Origin: CAIZGX01 sp039805165 | Lineage (GTDB): Bacteria; Bacteroidota; Bacteroidia; Flavobacteriales_D; Sanyastnellaceae | Length of the DNA stretch: 6,942 nt | Direction: 5' to 3' | NCBI GenBank assembly: GCA_039805165.1 | Contig: JBDLUS010000171.1 | Span: 1 to 6,942 of the forward strand | In this document: positions 6,192 through 6,942 of the stretch, piece after piece | Layout: the number at the start of each line of letters is the position of its first letter | Numbering within the stretch: the first letter of the stretch is position 1 | Program-made: the position numbers and the translations under genes | Notes under the pieces: generated by a model | The model's input: only the letters and a program-made list of their open reading frames with translations | What the model was told of the DNA's origin: nothing | Databases searched by the model: none

Positions 6192-6814
6192 AAGGAGCCA
6201 TTTTCGATTTAGACGGAGTTCTTGTTGACACCGCGAAATATCATTATCAAGCCTGGAAGCGATTAGCGAATTCCGTGGGTGTTGAATTTTCATTGGATGA
6301 CAACGAGCATCTGAAAGGAGTGAGCCGCTCGGAATCTTTGGAAATTATTCTAAAGAAAGGAAACATTGAAAAGTCGGCAGAGGAGAAGCAGTCGCTCATG
6401 GATGTAAAGAACGAGTGGTATTTGGAATTAGCTGCTGAGATGAATCCCGATGAAGCCTTACCTGGTGCCATTCCATTTTTGGAATCGTGCAAGGAGAGAG
6501 GAATTAAAATAGCTCTGGGGTCTTCTTCGAAGAACGCGCCAATGATTTTAGATCGTTTAGGAATTACACATTTGTTCGATGCTATTGTAGATGGAAACGT
6601 GGTTTCTAAATCGAAACCCGATCCAACGGTATTCCTTACAGCAGCTGAGCAGTTAGGATTAACCCCCAGCGAATGCATCGTTTTCGAAGATGCCATTTCA
6701 GGCGTGCAGGCCGCTAAAACAGGAGGGTTCTATTGTGTGGGTATCGGAACAAAAGAAGTTCTTCCACTTGCCGATGAGATTGCGACTACACTCGGAGAGT
6801 ATAGTGTGAGATAA
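6188..6814 (+). CDS. pgmB: Beta-phosphoglucomutase (HAD superfamily)
   Basis: The enzyme interconverts beta-glucose 1-phosphate and glucose 6-phosphate, usually downstream of maltose, trehalose or kojibiose phosphorylases. The 208 residues compare with about 221 in Lactococcus. HAD motif I is IFDLDGVLVDT, with nucleophile Asp7 and acid/base Asp9. The cap domain begins YHYQAWKRLA and contains HLKGVSRSESL, with Arg47 as the beta-PGM phosphate-binding Arg; this cap signature separates it from generic HAD phosphatases. Motif II is ALGSSSKNAP (Ser112-114), motif III Lys is Lys143 in SKSKPDPTVF, and the metal-binding acidic pair is Glu167-Asp168 in VFEDAISGVQAA. The ATG overlaps the preceding stop codon as ATGA, which implies translational coupling with the sugar kinase. 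No maltose phosphorylase gene is visible in the window, so the source of beta-glucose 1-phosphate must lie elsewhere. No hairpin terminator follows; a convergent gene ends 2 bp after the stop. Confidence 0.93.
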   Translation: MKGAIFDLDGVLVDTAKYHYQAWKRLANSVGVEFSLDDNEHLKGVSRSESLEIILKKGNIEKSAEEKQSLMDVKNEWYLELAAEMNPDEALPGAIPFLESCKERGIKIALGSSSKNAPMILDRLGITHLFDAIVDGNVVSKSKPDPTVFLTAAEQLGLTPSECIVFEDAISGVQAAKTGGFYCVGIGTKEVLPLADEIATTLGEYSVR

Positions 6815-6816
6815 AT

Positions 6817-6942
6817 TCAATCCCAATACATGTGCTGATAATCGTGCATGTTCGGTTGACTCCAATCGCCGTGACCGTTGAAGAACTCAATGTCACCATC
6901 GTCGTATAGGGTGAAGATTTTGGATGTTCCGTATGTGTTTAG
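6817..6942 (-). CDS. C-terminal 41 residues of an unidentified protein (5' end outside the window)
   Basis: The minus strand is open from the right edge to a TGA at 6817-6819. It encodes 41 residues beginning LNTYGTSKIFTLYDDGD and ending HDYQHMYWD. The composition is rich in Asp, Tyr, Phe, His and Trp and reads like real coding sequence, in particular the beta-strand-like KIFTLYDDGDIEFFNG followed by an aromatic tail. The gene would converge on pgmB with only 2 bp between stop codons. I cannot assign a family from this fragment, and no start is available within the window. It could be a chance open frame, but gene packing and composition make a real gene more likely. Confidence 0.6.
   Translation of the reverse strand, partial: LNTYGTSKIFTLYDDGDIEFFNGHGDWSQPNMHDYQHMYWD

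Larger units (their letters stand above)
3284..6814 (+). other. Probable operon: pfkA, gap, sugar kinase, pgmB
   Basis: Four genes run in the same direction with gaps of 31 bp and 42 bp and then a 4-bp overlap. No terminator-like hairpin with a T-run is seen between them. All four products act on sugar phosphates: entry through the kinase and mutase, then PfkA and GAPDH. A single palindromic site stands before the first gene. Internal promoters, especially before gap, cannot be excluded. Confidence 0.7.

Overview
The window looks like ordinary chromosome of a Bacteroidota bacterium, most likely Flavobacteriales or a close relative. The reasons are a moderately AT-rich sequence, start codons preceded by A-rich stretches with no Shine-Dalgarno motif, a TAnnTTTG-type promoter box, and proteins resembling flavobacterial forms (a TPR protein with a long insert, PfkA with SGGDAPGMNAA and SHNR.FFVEVMGR). 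I see no mobile element, tRNA, rRNA, CRISPR array or phage gene. No stretch longer than about 120 bases lacks a gene.

Layout. Bases 1-476 hold the 3' end of a TPR protein, closed by a strong hairpin terminator at 495-522. A DnaB-like RecA-fold protein follows at 583-1485; it has lost the usual catalytic motifs. It meets, stop codon on stop codon, a minus-strand gene (1482-2627) for an exported protein with a phosphatase-like domain and two LysM domains. Next on the minus strand is an unrecognised 158-residue protein (2690-3166). A 117-bp divergent intergenic region with a perfect 25-bp palindrome separates it from a plus-strand run of four genes: 6-phosphofructokinase, glyceraldehyde-3-phosphate dehydrogenase, a BadF/NagK-type sugar kinase and beta-phosphoglucomutase (3284-6814). 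The last 126 bases are the 3' end of another minus-strand gene.

How the genes fit together. The four plus-strand genes form a compact sugar-catabolism unit. The kinase and mutase would bring phosphorylated sugars (amino sugar or similar, and beta-glucose 1-phosphate) toward glycolysis, and PfkA and GAPDH carry out two core glycolytic steps. Gaps are 31 bp, 42 bp and a 4-bp ATGA overlap. The palindrome just upstream of pfkA is a good candidate for the control site of the whole unit.

Nothing here amounts to a clearly new system. The most notable points are three proteins in which a normally invariant catalytic residue is replaced (DnaB-like Walker A Lys to Ser, phosphatase-loop Arg to Gln, PfkA Mg-site Asp to Asn) and the palindrome before pfkA.
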